NCBI GenBank assembly: GCA_951394045.1 | Contig: OX595990.1 | Span: 248,001-312,000 of the forward strand | Reading direction: 5' to 3' | DNA: 64,000 nt | Source: Nitzschia sp. DOCU1 | Lineage: Eukaryota; Bacillariophyta; Bacillariophyceae; Bacillariales; Bacillariaceae | Notes under the pieces: generated by a model | What the model was told of the DNA's origin: nothing | Database searches by the model: none | What the model saw: only the letters and a program-made list of their open reading frames with translations | Program-made: the position numbers and the translations under genes | Shown: positions 21,726 to 31,665 of the stretch, in pieces | Layout of the letters: every line of letters starts with the position of its first letter | Position numbering within the stretch: position 1 is the first letter of the stretch

Positions 21726-22928
21726 ATGAGAATGAACGTCCTATCCGTACTCGTTCTGGCACTCAGTGTCTGGCATCATCACCATGCCGATGCGTTTTCG
21801 ATGCCTTGTAGAACGACGAGGTCCTCTTCCCCCACTCCTTTGTACATGCACAATAAGAAAAAGAGTGGCAAAAAGTCGTCGTCGTCAAGAGGATTTTCTT
21901 CGGCCGTGACCCAAGATTCCTTTCCCTATGCTGGGTCGATTCGTCCGGGCGTTCAGTCTCCTCAACGTGTTGTTTTGGATACCAACAATATTCAACTGCC
22001 AGACTATGCGTTGGATGGAATCCCTAAAAAGAAGGGAAGTGCCATGTTACCATGGATTATTGAAGTCAAGAAACCTGACGAAATACTCAAAATGAAAGAC
22101 GCTGGAAGGTTGGCACGAGAAATTTTGGACATGGCGGGTCGAATGGTTGCGGTGGGCATTACGACCGACGAAATCGATGCGGCCGTGCACGAGGCCATTG
22201 TCCAGGCGGGCGCGTATCCATCCCCCCTCAATTATCATGGATTTCCAAAATCATGCTGTACTTCGGTCAATGAAGTCATTTGTCATGGTATTCCAGATGA
22301 TCGCAAGCTAGAGGAGGGCGACATTATCAATTTGGATATTACCGTCTATTTGAATGGCTATCATGGGGATTGTAGTGAAATGTTTGTCGCTGGCGAAATT
22401 GACGAGGAATCCAAAAAATTACTACAAGTCACCTATGATTGTTGGATCAAGGCTTGTCAATATGTCAAACCGGGGCGTGACTATAAAGATCTGGGTGCAA
22501 TCATGGAAGATTATATTACGCCATTCGGTCTATCGACGGTTCGAAATTTTTGTGGACATGGCGTCGGTAGTGTCTTTCATACGACACCCAACATTTTGCA
22601 TTATCGAAACAATGAACCCAATGGTCAAATGGCACCGGGGCATACCTTTACAATAGAACCAATGATTTGTCAAAAGTCCGCCAAAGTATTGAGCTGGCCG
22701 GATGATTGGACCGCCACGACAGTCGATGGTGGACGATCGGCTCAATTTGAACATACTCTGTTGATTACAGAAGATGGTGTGGAAGCGTTGACCGCGAAAA
22801 ATGAAAGGTCGCCCTTGCAATTCTGGGAACGTGAGTCCAAAGTACACAAGGGGTTTTTCTTGGGAACGTCGGCGGAAGCCTTGCAACGACAGGAAGAGAT
22901 CAACGCAAAGATTCTCGCTCAAAATTGA
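21726..22928 (+). CDS. Methionine aminopeptidase type 1, plastid-targeted, copy 1
   Basis: 400 aa from ATG 21726 (MRMNVLSVLVLALSV). It removes initiator methionine from nascent proteins, here probably in the plastid: the N-terminus is a signal peptide ending ADAFSM, the diatom A-F type cleavage motif, followed by a Ser/Thr/Lys-rich transit-like stretch to about residue 65. The catalytic M24A domain (~115-360) has all expected residues: H187 (CHGIPD), metal ligands D204 and D215 (NLDITVYLNGYHGD), H278 (GHGVGS), E311 (FTIEP) and E342 (FEHT). Length fits a type 1 enzyme with an N-terminal presequence. It is convergent with the DUF1350 gene; both are partly duplicated, inverted, at 56429-58879. 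Confidence 0.93.
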   Translation: MRMNVLSVLVLALSVWHHHHADAFSMPCRTTRSSSPTPLYMHNKKKSGKKSSSSRGFSSAVTQDSFPYAGSIRPGVQSPQRVVLDTNNIQLPDYALDGIPKKKGSAMLPWIIEVKKPDEILKMKDAGRLAREILDMAGRMVAVGITTDEIDAAVHEAIVQAGAYPSPLNYHGFPKSCCTSVNEVICHGIPDDRKLEEGDIINLDITVYLNGYHGDCSEMFVAGEIDEESKKLLQVTYDCWIKACQYVKPGRDYKDLGAIMEDYITPFGLSTVRNFCGHGVGSVFHTTPNILHYRNNEPNGQMAPGHTFTIEPMICQKSAKVLSWPDDWTATTVDGGRSAQFEHTLLITEDGVEALTAKNERSPLQFWERESKVHKGFFLGTSAEALQRQEEINAKILAQN

Positions 22929-23455
22929 ATATAGAAATAATAGGATAAAGAGTGTGCCACTGTTGTTCGACAAGCGAACTTGGTACACTGAATCCATCAA
23001 GACAACAATGTTATCATGAACTACTAGCAGCTTTTTTGATTAGTACTTCTTTGGCGTTTGCCTTTTCGTAATTCTACTACTCTACTAGTACCACAACCGA
23101 CTATTGATACAAGGAAGTAACGCAATTTGTAACTCACTCTACTCGATGCTCTGATCTACATGTACTATAGACGACAAGTTACTGTACTGTCGCGACTTAA
23201 CGATTCGATGGTTGGTCAAAAAAGAGAATAGAAGAATGAAATTTGTAGTACTTCTAGGAAGGTCCGATCGTGCGACTCCATAGGAAATAGTGGTACTACT
23301 CTCAGAAAACTTCTTATACTCTACTAGACGCCGAAGTTGCCGTTATCATCAGCAAGCTTGGCATAATATAGCGGTCGCCTTCTTTCGTTCTCAACGACGA
23401 GTATTTACAACTGCGACCCACGATCCAAATGGCACTACTAACTAGTGAATGGTTG
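22929..23455. other. Convergent intergenic region shared with the inverted duplicate
   Basis: The ends of this stretch match 57600-57682 and the sequence just after 56863 in reverse orientation (for example CAGTGTACCAA and the ACTAGTGAATGGTTGC end). The middle has no recognisable content. Confidence 0.5.
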
Positions 23456-24988
23456 CTATTTCGTTACCACATCGGAAATGTATCGGCATAGACTTTGTCG
23501 CAGCTCCCGCATCGCCTCTTCTTGAGCTCGCGTCTTACCCCGGCCCTTGATAGCCTTCCATACAGCCCGAGACGTTTGTGAAGATAGACCGCCCAGCCAC
23601 CCCATGTCGTTATTACTGCCATTGCCTTCATCGACCGACACGGGTGTCAAGTGCTCTCCCCGTAGTCGAGCAAAGTGGACTTTACTCGAATTCGTGGAAT
23701 GTAGAATTTGTGCTAGTTTGGCACTTTGATCGATATTGTCGTCGTCAAATTGGACCACCAATGTTTCTGGGACTTTGTAGCGAGTATCTTGTTCCAACGC
23801 CTTCCATAGCATGTCCGGCGACGGATAAAACTCCAAATCTCTGGAATCTGGTGTCAGGGCCGTCTTGACGCGAGCCGCTTGTTCTTGGACAAGTCGTTGC
23901 AAGTCATCTACTAATTCCTTCCATTCTTCCTCTTCTTCTTCGTCGTCGTCATCATCATCGATCCACCAATCTTGCTGTACTTGCCTTGCTCGTTTTCGTC
24001 GACTGCGTTCGCGTTCGAGTTTGGTAGCTTGTTCTTGTTTCTTGCTTTGTTTCAAGATTGCCGAAACACCGGGTATTCCCGCCGCCGCGCCATAATTGGT
24101 AAAACTGACCAAGACGAAGGACTTGTACGCTGGAATGTCGCTATCATAGTGGCGACGGGGTCGATTCTGTGTCAAAGTTGCCAAGACCACCAACAAACGC
24201 GATCCCAAGGAATGGCCCACACCACACAATGGAACATCCGACAAAGCATCGCCGTATTCATCTTCTAGCACAGTCGTCCAGGCATTGTCAAAGGCGGCTT
24301 GTAGTTTTCGACCTAACGAAATGTGTTGCAGAGGACTTTTCAACAATGTGACTGGAATCGGCGTCACTACAACGGCACATTGGGTATTACGGACCAGTCC
24401 TTCCAACAAGGTCCGATACCAAAGTTTGGGGAGGGATCCAAAAAAGGTCCCGCCCACGAAATGAAGAACGGCCGTAGGTCGTTCGACTGATCGAGGTGGC
24501 AAAAGAACCAAAGCTTCAGTTTCTCCATCCGAACATGTTTCCCAGTCCAATTGAAGTTCTTTCGGATCAATGTCAGGCTCGAAATGAACCTTGTACATGC
24601 CACCCCGATTCTTTTTGTTGATGTCGTCGTCGTTACGACGATTGTAGTCTTCATCTTCTTCGTCCCAATAGCCGTCGTCGTCGTCGTCGCGTAATCTTGA
24701 GTCGGTCGTGGTCGTGGTGGTGGCGTCAAAACGATCATCGTCGTAGTAACTGTCGTAGTAGTCGTCATCCTCGTCATCGTACGGTGACCTCGACCCTCGC
24801 GGCGACCGTCTGGATCGTTGGGAGAATAGTCCAGTAGAACAACCACTCCTAATGATTCGAGTAGATGGTGAAAGAAATGAAAAGCCGAACACTTGACGGT
24901 GTCGGGTCCTTGATGGCGTCAGATCCAAAATCAGCAACGCCCAAAGGAAAGCAGTCTTCCAAGAACCGGTACTAGTGGAGGAAATCAT
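23456..24988 (-). CDS. DUF1350 family alpha/beta-hydrolase-like protein
   Basis: 510 aa, ATG at 24988. DUF1350 (PF07082) proteins occur in cyanobacteria and plastid-bearing eukaryotes; their biochemical function is not established. Residues ~130-300 carry the family features: VLHFVGGTFFGSLPKLWYR, a VVVTPIPVT strand, and GHSLG at 258-262, which resembles a hydrolase nucleophile elbow. The N-terminus has a hydrophobic segment (FLWALLILDL) and a VFGFSF motif, consistent with plastid targeting but not proof. Residues ~70-125 are very acidic (Asp/Tyr) with a Thr run. A second acidic stretch (DDDDDEEEEEEW) lies near residue 350. The last third has a 5'-truncated inverted copy at 56429-56863. Confidence 0.82.
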   Translation of the reverse strand: MISSTSTGSWKTAFLWALLILDLTPSRTRHRQVFGFSFLSPSTRIIRSGCSTGLFSQRSRRSPRGSRSPYDDEDDDYYDSYYDDDRFDATTTTTTDSRLRDDDDDGYWDEEDEDYNRRNDDDINKKNRGGMYKVHFEPDIDPKELQLDWETCSDGETEALVLLPPRSVERPTAVLHFVGGTFFGSLPKLWYRTLLEGLVRNTQCAVVVTPIPVTLLKSPLQHISLGRKLQAAFDNAWTTVLEDEYGDALSDVPLCGVGHSLGSRLLVVLATLTQNRPRRHYDSDIPAYKSFVLVSFTNYGAAAGIPGVSAILKQSKKQEQATKLERERSRRKRARQVQQDWWIDDDDDDEEEEEEWKELVDDLQRLVQEQAARVKTALTPDSRDLEFYPSPDMLWKALEQDTRYKVPETLVVQFDDDNIDQSAKLAQILHSTNSSKVHFARLRGEHLTPVSVDEGNGSNNDMGWLGGLSSQTSRAVWKAIKGRGKTRAQEEAMRELRQSLCRYISDVVTK

Positions 24989-25389
24989 TTCAATAGTAGC
25001 GCTGTCTGCGTATCGAAACTAGCTAGCGGATATAAGCTAATGATTTTTGATTCCAGCAAATGATATAGAAGAGCGGTCCATAGTGGGTGGTCTTGGTCAA
25101 TGAAGTGATGGAAGCATCGTGCACGTGGAAGATCTTTTTGGATGGCCATCATGGTCGTCCTTGGGGGGCGTTGGGTTTCCCGCCTTTTCTGGACTCGGTC
25201 GACTGTACGTTGTCATTCGCGGTCGGACGGATCAGCCAAGGCCTTATTCTTCAGGCCAAACGAAGAGAGGCGAAACGACCACGTTGCTTCGCGGCGAAAC
25301 GAGCCCATAGGCCTTTTGGGGATTGGAAGGAAGTTCCAAGTCTTCATCGACGACGACGGATGCCCATCAGTTGCAAGTTCTCATAAATT
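24989..25389. other. Divergent promoter region
   Basis: Separates the minus-strand DUF1350 gene from the plus-strand rhodanese gene. No additional gene or repeat is seen; it must hold both promoters. Confidence 0.5.
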
Positions 25390-25890
25390 ATGAAAAGCTA
25401 CAACTTTTTGACAACCTCCTTTCTTTTGGCCGGTCGCTTGCATCAACCCGCCTTTCTACTTTCTCAGAGACAGATCAATAACAGATTACTTTCCAGCACC
25501 GTCATCATGGCAGCAACTCTCGCCCCCGACTACGAAGAACGAGCCCAGGCCAACAATTTTGCCACTCCCAAAGAAATTGTGGAAGCCTTGGCCCAACCCG
25601 GCACGATTGTCTTGGATGTTCGGACCGAAGATGAAATTGCGGCTGCCAAGCTGGAAACTCCGTCCAACGTCGAATGGACCAAGACAGGTTGTTCGCGTAC
25701 CGAATGCCCCGCCTTGGAAAAGAATGCGGCCGAGTTTGTCAAGGACAAGAATGCGACGGTCGTCATTTACTGTGCCAGTGGGGCACGAGCGAATAGAGCC
25801 AAAATCACACTCGAGGCACAAGGATATACCAAAGTATTGAATGGAGGTGGATTGAAGGATATGCTGGTTTATCCCACTTTGGATCTTTAA
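25390..25890 (+). CDS. Rhodanese-like protein, C-terminus cut by an in-frame stop
   Basis: 166 aa from ATG 25390. A single rhodanese domain spans ~55-160: IVLDVRTEDEI, VVIYCASGARA with the active-site Cys at 128, and VLNGGGLKDML. Rhodanese domains transfer sulfur through a Cys persulfide; the physiological acceptor is unknown. The first ~40 residues are hydrophobic, then Arg-containing (MKSYNFLTTSFLLAGRL), consistent with organelle targeting; translation from the second Met (VIMAA) would give a cytosolic form. The frame ends CTT TAA A. In the +1 frame immediately after, a 19-codon extension runs to a stop at 25948 and encodes KKANDLVTTAMTAVEDGLH, a plausible C-terminal helix. One extra base, or +1 frameshifting at CTT-T, would explain this. 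Confidence 0.85.
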   Translation: MKSYNFLTTSFLLAGRLHQPAFLLSQRQINNRLLSSTVIMAATLAPDYEERAQANNFATPKEIVEALAQPGTIVLDVRTEDEIAAAKLETPSNVEWTKTGCSRTECPALEKNAAEFVKDKNATVVIYCASGARANRAKITLEAQGYTKVLNGGGLKDMLVYPTLDL

Positions 25891-25948
25891 AAAGGCCAAC
25901 GATTTGGTAACAACGGCCATGACTGCCGTCGAAGACGGGTTGCATTAA

Positions 25949-26731
25949 GTTAATGGCATTGAAACTTGTAAATATGTAAATACGAATAGTGAGGTATCAT
26001 GTAGTACGAGTGAGTGGTTAGCAAGGCACTTTCCTTTGCTGGACGCTGAGGATATTGTTACGTGGGGTGACGGAATAGTTTCACGATTCGGCTTGCTACT
26101 AGAGACCAATGATTGATAGCATCATGTGCAAAAGCAGCAACCAGGATTCCATGAAAGATTTCTCCTTCACTTTTTATTGGTAGCTCATTAACGCGACTAG
26201 TACAAAACCCACTCGAAGCTTCATGCAGGTGCGGCGACCATCCCTGACCCCTTGTTAAGGGTTTGTTGTATCTGCGCTGTCGTTGATTGGATCTACGCCA
26301 AGCAACAAGTTCGCTAGAAGCTAGCTTTTCTTTGTAGAATCATGTCGTATACTAGACAGTAGAGCTATCAGTATTGTTAACGGGGGGCTAGCACATTGCT
26401 ACCCCTCTGGCTCTGTCTCGCTCGGACTTGCTGAATCCATTTGACTAGACCAGACCCTACATTCGCTCTACAGCAATCCCGAGCAATTCTTGCATGAACA
26501 AAGGCAAAGATTTGTTGAAGCGTAGCAGGTAATTGTTGACGCGTATAGGTTCTCGATTAGTTACAACAAGTTCTACGGCTTGTCCGCATGCTATTACGGG
26601 CGCAGACAGCCACATTTCCTCCGAATCTATCTTCTTTCCCCTCCATACTCGCCCTATGCACTTAAACGCACAACAAACTTCTACCAGTCCCTATTTCATG
26701 CTATTGGTTTACTCAGGTCACAAATGTGTAT
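25949..26731. other. Intergenic, between rhodanese and eS26 genes
   Basis: No gene or repeat is recognised. Short open frames at 26533-26847 lie partly opposite the eS26 gene and are its shadows. Confidence 0.5.
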
Positions 26732-27052
26732 TTACCTACGAGCACCACCAAATCGCGGAGGAGGAGCTCGACTGCGACGCATTTCTCGGGAACGTCCACG
26801 CACAACACGCTGGTGAACGGCCGCCTCTACACAATAAAACATTTTGAGGTAGAGCTTGGGCAATTGGTATTCTGGGTAAGCCGAAGCTTCCTTGATATCT
26901 CGCAAACTCGACGCGTCCACAATGTTTCGAACAATAAAGCGCTTGATGGCCTTGTCCTTGGGAATGGCTTTTCCCGTAGACACGCAGCGGACACGCTTAA
27001 CGTGACCGCGTCCCTTCTTGTTGCGTCCGTGATTGCGCCTCTTGACCGTCAT
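26732..27052 (-). CDS. RPS26: 40S ribosomal protein eS26, divergent zinc site
   Basis: 106 aa, ATG at 27052, no intron seen. Identified by [43 protein letters not shown] and [15 protein letters not shown], all typical of eS26. It sits at the mRNA exit channel of the 40S subunit, next to the 18S 3' end. The usual four zinc-ligand cysteines form two CxxC pairs (positions 23/26 and 74/77 in this alignment). Here C23 and C74 remain, but the partners are Thr26 and Ala77 ([14 protein letters not shown]), so the canonical zinc site cannot form. The family is certain; the effect on folding is inference. Confidence 0.95.
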   Translation of the reverse strand: MTVKRRNHGRNKKGRGHVKRVRCVSTGKAIPKDKAIKRFIVRNIVDASSLRDIKEASAYPEYQLPKLYLKMFYCVEAAVHQRVVRGRSREMRRSRAPPPRFGGARR

Positions 27053-27727
27053 TTTGAAATAGTCTGAATGGAACGAGAACCGTTTTGGATGGGGTGGAAC
27101 GAGGGGAGAGAGGTGAAGTATTGTGAGACAACGACTTGATCAAAGAGAGAAATATTCTATTCGACAAGGCAATGCGACGCAACCGAAAAACATCTCCATC
27201 AAGAGGTGATTGCAACGACAGAGTACTCGTCCCATGCCGAGGGAGGAAACACTCCACACAAACTACGGTGGCATCCAAGCAAGGGCCCTCTTGGATGTCG
27301 GACCATCGTTCAGATCTGGACTCCCACCACGCTCCCGTCGGATCCTGCATTCCTCCAGCATCCTGCACTAAGCTCTTGTCTACATTGTTCATTTCATTCT
27401 CATGGTCGTACCTGCGGATTGCAATTATTCAATAAGCTCTGTTACCACGAGGCTATTGATGTTGCGCCATGGAGCGAGGGTCCGCTTGGCGGCGCGGTGG
27501 GACGACGAGAGCGGTCACCGCCGCAATTTTGATTACGCGGTTTGTCGTAGATGCGATTTTTAGTAGACGAGTAAATGAAATCGACTTGTTCGACTTTACG
27601 CAACGCCAGCAAGACGAACGCCAAAAAGGATGATGTCACGCAGACGGCAGATGGACGGACGATAGTTGCCAGCTTCAACCTAATGACTCCATGGACCCCT
27701 TGGGGTACATAAAGACACAGAAAGATC
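27053..27727. other. Upstream region of the eS26 gene
   Basis: Contains the eS26 promoter and 5' UTR. Other open frames (27136-27678) show no coding features. Confidence 0.5.
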
Positions 27728-28382
27728 TATAGCTCTTTCGAGATACGGGGTAATAATCGTAGAAACAGTACCACCGTGTTAAAACCACGCGTTATTTCCC
27801 CGTAAGCTACGTAGCCTCAGTACAATAAAAATTTCGTTGCGTAAGCACCGCGCGATATTTTCGACGATGGCGGCACCAGGGCAAGGTTGAGGACGATTAG
27901 AGTCCATGTCGGCCATGTTGTTTATCCCCTTACGTAACGCAACAACATCATAATGATATCAAGGCATACCTTGGTGACCGAAGAGGACTAGTCGCTTCGC
28001 TCGCCGGAGCGATATCGGCCACATAGAAATAAGTCGAGTGAGTCTAATCAGCTTTTAGACTCAGTCGACTCGCTTACCACGTAATAATCTATCCGTACTT
28101 TCTGCTGCTGCAGATTTCACCATTGCGGACCTTGAAAATTTGCCGACCCTAAGGTTTCTATACCATCAAAGGTACTTCCAGATGGGGTACAATACATAGG
28201 GTCGGCAAATTTCCTGGAACGACAGCTTCTATTGAGGGTAGAGTGTCATCGTCGGTAGCTAGCAAAAGCCGCCGATATTTTGGGCGGGAAACGAAAATTT
28301 GGGGTGGGCAGGCTCATTTTTTAAAGTTAAGTACCAGGTTCGTAGGATTCTACAGTTCTAACTTGAAGTACAGAAAGAGCCG
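27728..28382. mobile_element. MITE-like dispersed repeat, copy 1
   Basis: About 655 bp, nearly identical over most of its length to 40145-40756. Both copies start TATAGCTCTTTCGA and end with GAAAGAGCCG, so short terminal inverted repeats (GCTCTTTC / GAAAGAGC) are visible. Internal inverted repeats include AAATTTGCCGACCCTA (28135-28150) with its complement near 28197-28212, and AGTCGAGTGAGTCT / AGACTCAGTCGACT. It has no protein-coding capacity. Copy 1 has about 40 extra bases near its left end. A target-site duplication could not be assigned. Confidence 0.65.
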
Positions 28383-28712
28383 TACCGGTATTGATTTTGG
28401 GTGCCAAACTGGCGATCAAAAGATTTGATGACCCCGTACTTTGGATATCGATTTCCGCCTCATCACCTTTCCTTCACGGCTTGCAGCACATTTGCTGTTG
28501 ACTATTGTGGCTTCTCTTGGCACTTGCTTTGCCGTCGGAAGATTCCCTTGGGCGCAACTATCTAAACGTGTTGCTCTACTGCTGCGCATTGTAGTAGACA
28601 CTTGTCCATTACATATCCGTGGTTCATCCGTAACCAAGCATTCGCGCAGCGACCCCGAACGTCAAGTCCTGACCAATCAACGCCTTGGCAGCGCCCTATC
28701 CATCACAGCATC
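28383..28712. other. Upstream region of the charged-protein gene
   Basis: Between the repeat and the ATG at 28713. The open frame runs upstream of that ATG to 28602 but without similarity or a better start. Confidence 0.45.
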
Positions 28713-29534
28713 ATGGCCGACGAAGAAGATCACAGCAGCAGCAGTAGTGACGATAGTGATGATTCCTCATCGTCGTATGAAGAAGAAATCATTTACGAAG
28801 AAGAGATTATCGAAGAAGAAATCGACGACGATATCTACTACGAAGAAGAAACCTTGTCCGACGATGAAGGTTTTGATCAAGAGTTACTCAAAGAATATAT
28901 TGAACGATACCACAAAGATGATATCTTTGGAGACGGATCGGTTCGTTTTGATATGGAATTGCTGGCTGCTCTAGAGAAGGAGCGTGCTGAACGACTGCAA
29001 AAGGAAGAAGAGGAAGAAAAAGGACCCAGTCGTAATATCAGAGTGTCAATGGGAGTCATTCAGGCCGTGGGCAAGTTTATGCAGGCCAAAAAGCGAGCAG
29101 AGGCACGAATAATTGTTCGACAGGCGGATGGATCGCTCAAGGTGAAGAAAAAGACGAAAAAGTCCAAATCGGGCAAAGAGATCAAGGACGACGATGTTAA
29201 AAAAGAAAAGAAAGTGAAGAAAAAGAAAAAGGAGAAAAAAGAAGGAGATGATGTAGAAAAGGAGAAGAAGAAAAAGAAGAAGAAATCCAAGGACGAGGGA
29301 GACGTTCCCGACGACGATGAAGCTGCCGCCAAGAAGGAAAAGAAGGCGAAAAAGAAAAAGTCCATTGTTGTTGACGGAGAAGTGATCAAGAGCCCCAAGA
29401 GCAAATCAAAGTCCATTTCTGTTGACGGAGAAGTGATGAAGAGTCCCAAGAGCAAATCGAAACGAGCATCTACCAAGACGGTGGCTGCAGCAGCAGAAGC
29501 CACAGCAGCAGCTGCAGCGGAGGAAGGCGCCTAA
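28713..29534 (+). CDS. Highly charged low-complexity protein, probably nuclear
   Basis: 273 aa from ATG 28713 (MADEEDHSSSSSDDSDDSS). Residues 1-55 are Ser/Asp/Glu runs with repeated EEEIIYEEEIIEEE. A short ordered segment follows (LLKEYIERYHKDDIFGDG, FDMELLAALEKERAERL, VSMGVIQAVGKFMQAKKR). The second half is Lys-rich with many KKK runs, two copies of SISVDGEVMKSPKSKSK-type sequence, and an Ala/Glu tail. No domain is recognised. The acidic-then-basic layout resembles nucleolar or chromatin-associated proteins, which is weak evidence. The start is chosen because the acidic N-terminus begins there. Confidence 0.7.
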   Translation: MADEEDHSSSSSDDSDDSSSSYEEEIIYEEEIIEEEIDDDIYYEEETLSDDEGFDQELLKEYIERYHKDDIFGDGSVRFDMELLAALEKERAERLQKEEEEEKGPSRNIRVSMGVIQAVGKFMQAKKRAEARIIVRQADGSLKVKKKTKKSKSGKEIKDDDVKKEKKVKKKKKEKKEGDDVEKEKKKKKKKSKDEGDVPDDDEAAAKKEKKAKKKKSIVVDGEVIKSPKSKSKSISVDGEVMKSPKSKSKRASTKTVAAAAEATAAAAAEEGA

Positions 29535-30116
29535 ATAGAGGTTTCAATAGAATGAGACGAGTGATGATTTCAATGAAGCAACAACGCAATGGAGGGTGGA
29601 TAAGTCATTTCTCTATCCAGGCGGTAACCTTGCCAGCCCTTCTAGTAATGTATAAAGTTTTTCAAAACGGCTTTTGTATGCGTTGGCGACCACGATGACT
29701 GTTCTCGCGCCGGATCTCCTTGTACCAAAGTTGCATTGGTGGCGCTCTCCTCCCATAGTAGCACCGTAAAAAACGTATAGCGCAAGACAGATGCCCCGCT
29801 TGTCCATACGACGACTAGCGGTTGCATAGTGTGCAAGTTGCCGCGGCATGCTTACCCCACCTGGTTGCTTTACCGTTGCGCTATCACGGATCAAGCCGCT
29901 CGTCCATGTTGGTCCATGACGACGACGAGGACGACGATGCTGCAAGAAGCAAGAACGTGCCATCGCCATTGCAAGGAATTATAGTAGAGTGTTAAACGTG
30001 TACCTGGTAGCTACTTAATTCCTTTAGTGATACTAGCAACCGCATACTGTGGTCCTATGGTAGAGACTCCAAACTCCCTGAAATGACTTACTTACTACAT
30101 GTATATAATTATAATT
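29535..30116. other. Intergenic, no gene recognised
   Basis: A 118-codon minus-strand frame (29613-29969) has no motifs and is considered chance. Nothing else is seen. Confidence 0.45.
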
Positions 30117-30895
30117 TTACAAGGCATTCAATCTAGCACTCAAATCCGGTAGTACTGACTCCAGTTCGGCTTCTTCTTCCGCTTTGGGTTTGACCATGGG
30201 TGCTGCCAATCCCACCATTTGAGAATCTAATTCCACTCCTAGTTCGGCCAAGACTTGCGATGTCAATTGATCGGCTTCTTCTTCCAATTCTTCATTATCA
30301 AAGGCATCAATCAAGGCTTCATCCATCATTTCTTGTTTGACTTCCATGCGTTCATTTTCACGTTGGAATTCTTGCATAATCTTGGTGGTAGCCTTGACAT
30401 CCATGGCCTGATTCGCCACTGTCATGGCATTGGTGACACTACCGATAGCGGAAGCCGCTGCTACCTGACTGGCCATGCTAGTGGCATGCATTCCGACTGC
30501 ACCAATATGAGCCTTGGCTGCTAGCATTTTTTCTTTTTGTTTGCGAACTTGCACTAGTTGCTTCGCCAAGGCAGCTAGAGCGGGATCTTTGCTATTGCTG
30601 ACGGCCTTGGCGCGTTGTTTGAGTTCGGCCGTGACTTGCTTTTCTTGTCTATCCAATTCCCGTAATTCTCGATCCATTTCGCGTTGAGAAGACTATGATG
30701 AAAAGAGTGAAAGAATGCAAAAGAAGGATGTTAATCATCAGGTGAGTGAGTCGACCGTCGGTCTTGAGTGAGGTGGTTGCTGGACATGGAAGGCAGATGT
30801 TATGCCGTACTCACCCGAACTTCTTTCTTCGTCTCTCGCTTGGCCTTCATGGCCTGTTCTTTGGGCGTTAGCTTTTTACCGAAAAGTGCTTGCAT
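30117..30895 (-). CDS. VPS2: ESCRT-III subunit VPS2/CHMP2 (2 exons)
   Basis: Exon 1 is 30895-30815 and exon 2 is 30692-30117, around a 122-bp intron (donor GTGAGT, acceptor ATCATAG, phase 0), giving 218 aa, normal for the family. Exon 1 encodes MQALFGKKLTPKEQAMKAKR, the basic N-terminus typical of VPS2. The Snf7 domain follows: ELDRQEKQVTAELKQRAKA, LAKQLVQVRKQKEKM, then MDVKATTKIMQEFQRENERM. The protein assembles on membranes with other ESCRT-III subunits in multivesicular-body sorting and membrane scission. The acidic C-terminal part ends PDLSARLNAL, matching an MIM1 motif (LxxRLxxL) that binds the VPS4 MIT domain. Whether it is closer to CHMP2A or CHMP2B cannot be told from the sequence. 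Confidence 0.92.
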
Positions 30896-31665
30896 GTTGA
30901 TGCTGTTGATATTGCAGTATAGGTAAGGTCAACTCGGAAGAAGTAATCGCCAGGGAAAGTGACGACGACTAATAGCAAGGTAGAAACAAAAGAGACGATT
31001 CTACCGCAGAGCCTGGATAAGAAGAAGACGACCGCAGAGGGGGGTCAAGGAATAGCGAGAACTTTTGCAATAGCTTTGCCCAGAGACGACGGTCACAATA
31101 CACAAGAAAGCCACACAGCAGATAGCCCTTTTTGTAGAGCCGTCGCGGCATTCAAAAGGAAGAGCCGTTGCCTCGCAGAAAGTTCGGCCATTTTCGGTCG
31201 TGCTCTGTTTTGGTCTGTCGTTCCATCCGCCTCTTCAGTCACGCCGGGGGGGGGAACACGGCGGAATGACTGATTCGACTTTTGCTTGCCGGCGAAACTG
31301 GGCCGTTGCGCGCGGCGAGGCGACCTTTGACGCACGTCATCCTCCACTCAACGGAAAACGCACACTTTTTTTCATGCCGAGACCCGAAGGCCAACATCGG
31401 GATACCGATTTAGGTTGTTCTCATGAGCGAATACAGCAGCTGCAAACAGAACACCCCCTCTACTACTAGCTCAATCCCAGCCACCACAAAAGGCTAGTTA
31501 TCAGACAGTCCGTGAGACAATCCATCTATTGCTTTTGGGTCTGCTACTCGTTGCTGCTACCTCTCTCCTACTAGTACTATCTGAATCATCCTCAGCACCA
31601 TTGATCATTGATCAAAGACCTCACTTTCGAATCATTCACAATAAGCACACAACAACACAGCAATC
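30896..31665. other. Divergent promoter region
   Basis: Lies between VPS2 (minus) and the membrane protein gene (plus). Contains a G9 run near 31245. No additional gene is recognised. Confidence 0.5.
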
